In this document: piece after piece, positions 5,500 to 6,051 of the stretch
Layout: each line of letters starts with the position of its first letter
Position numbering within the stretch: the stretch's first letter is position 1
NCBI GenBank assembly: GCA_023818725.1
Contig: JAMWBX010000087.1
Coordinates: 1 to 6,051 of the forward strand
DNA: 6,051 bases
Source: Candidatus Omnitrophota bacterium
GTDB taxonomy: Bacteria > Ratteibacteria > UBA8468 > B48-G9 > DTJG01
Direction: 5' to 3'
The notes under the pieces: model-generated
The model's database searches: none
What the model was told of the DNA's origin: nothing
What the model saw: only the letters and a program-made list of their open reading frames with translations
Program-made: the position numbers and the translations under genes

Positions 5500-6051
5500 A
5501 TGGCCAACAGAAAAAGCGCACCTACAGGTGAGCAGATTCCACCTCACCATATAGAGGCGGAAAAAGCACTGCTTGCTTCAATGCTTCTTGAAGAAGATGC
5601 CTTGATCAGAGGCCTTGAGATTATCAAGAAAGAGTTCTTCTATGACAGCCGGAATCAGTTGATTTTCAGTGCAATTCAAGATCTTTTTGAGAAGAATATC
5701 AGATGTAATTTTGTGACGCTTACCAATTATTTTCGTGAGAAGAACAAAATTGAACTTGTTGGCGGAATTGAGTATCTTACATCCCTTTTTGACTTTGTTC
5801 CAACAGCGGCCCATATTGAGGACTATGCAAAGATTGTTCGTGATAATTTTATATTGCGTTCATTAATAAAGGTTTCAACAAAAATAACCACAGAAGCCTA
5901 TTCCTGTCCACAGGATGTGGATGCCTTGCTCGATGACGCTGAGTCTATGATTTTTGAGATTTCCAGTCATATGATATCAAGAGAAGCAACTCCAATATTA
6001 TCGCTGGTTCGAGAGAATCTCAATTTGTTTGAAAAGATTCATACAAAACAG
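5500..6051 (+). CDS. dnaB: replicative DNA helicase DnaB, N-terminal part (3' end outside window)
   Basis: DnaB is the hexameric helicase that unwinds the replication fork. The frame is open from the ATG at 5500 to the window edge, 184 codons with no stop. The visible part covers the helical N-terminal domain: PPHHIEAEKALLASMLL (residues 14-30), then EFFYDSRNQLIFSAI, the VGGIEYLTSL segment, and PTAAHIEDYAKIVRDN with the following ILRSLIKVSTKI, all matching the DnaB N-terminal pattern. The later AESMIFEIS fits the start of the linker to the ATPase domain. The RecA-like domain with Walker A and B lies beyond the window, so an intact gene cannot be confirmed. Its position after rplI is the conserved order. 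Expression may come both from the rpsF promoter and from the promoter at 5457-5485. Confidence 0.95.
   Translation, partial: MANRKSAPTGEQIPPHHIEAEKALLASMLLEEDALIRGLEIIKKEFFYDSRNQLIFSAIQDLFEKNIRCNFVTLTNYFREKNKIELVGGIEYLTSLFDFVPTAAHIEDYAKIVRDNFILRSLIKVSTKITTEAYSCPQDVDALLDDAESMIFEISSHMISREATPILSLVRENLNLFEKIHTKQ

Noticed and set aside
700..5814. Minus-strand open frames of 60-100 codons scattered under the + strand genes
   Set aside because: Each lies inside or largely across a well-supported + strand gene, has no recognisable motifs and resembles antisense shadow coding.

Overview
This window looks like an ordinary chromosomal segment of a bacterium. The DNA is moderately AT-rich by eye, and every recognisable gene lies on the + strand. 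The right half carries the conserved cluster rpsF-ssb-rpsR-rplI-dnaB, an order seen in several bacterial phyla (for example spirochaetes and various candidate phyla). The sequence alone does not fix the taxon. The tRNA gene lacks an encoded CCA, and S18 is the cysteine-containing (putatively zinc-binding) form. Both narrow the field only weakly.

Layout. Bases 1-599 hold the C-terminal part of an ABC transporter ATPase (Walker B through the TOBE-like regulatory domain). It overlaps by ATGA with a 546-residue permease carrying two EAA loops (596-2236), the fused two-permease arrangement of the Fe3+ (FbpB/AfuB), thiamine (ThiP) and related importers. Twenty bases later comes a complete tRNA-Val with anticodon CAC (2257-2329). 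A 172-base spacer with a perfect 16-base palindrome leads to a soluble GAF-type sensor histidine kinase (2502-3908) that has no response regulator next to it in this window.

A consensus sigma-70-type promoter (TTGACA, 16-base spacer, TATAAT; 3960-3987) precedes a short leader and then rpsF, ssb, rpsR and rplI in tight succession. ssb and rpsR overlap by 65 bases in different frames. After rplI a second near-consensus promoter (TTGTCA, 17 bases, TATAAT; 5457-5485) sits so close to dnaB that its transcript would have only about 8 untranslated bases. dnaB runs off the right edge.

How the genes work together. The left part is a metabolite or metal import system. The right part couples translation (S6, S18, L9) with replication (SSB, replicative helicase DnaB). 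The rpsF leader ends in a segment resembling the helix 23 region of 16S rRNA with a CCG next to the start codon, a candidate for the known S6:S18 autoregulation. I see no mobile element, CRISPR array or defence system, and no clear previously undescribed system. The points most worth a second look are the SSB tail that lacks the canonical tip and overlaps rpsR, the leader's rRNA resemblance, the almost leaderless dnaB transcript, and the orphan kinase with its unusual N-terminus.
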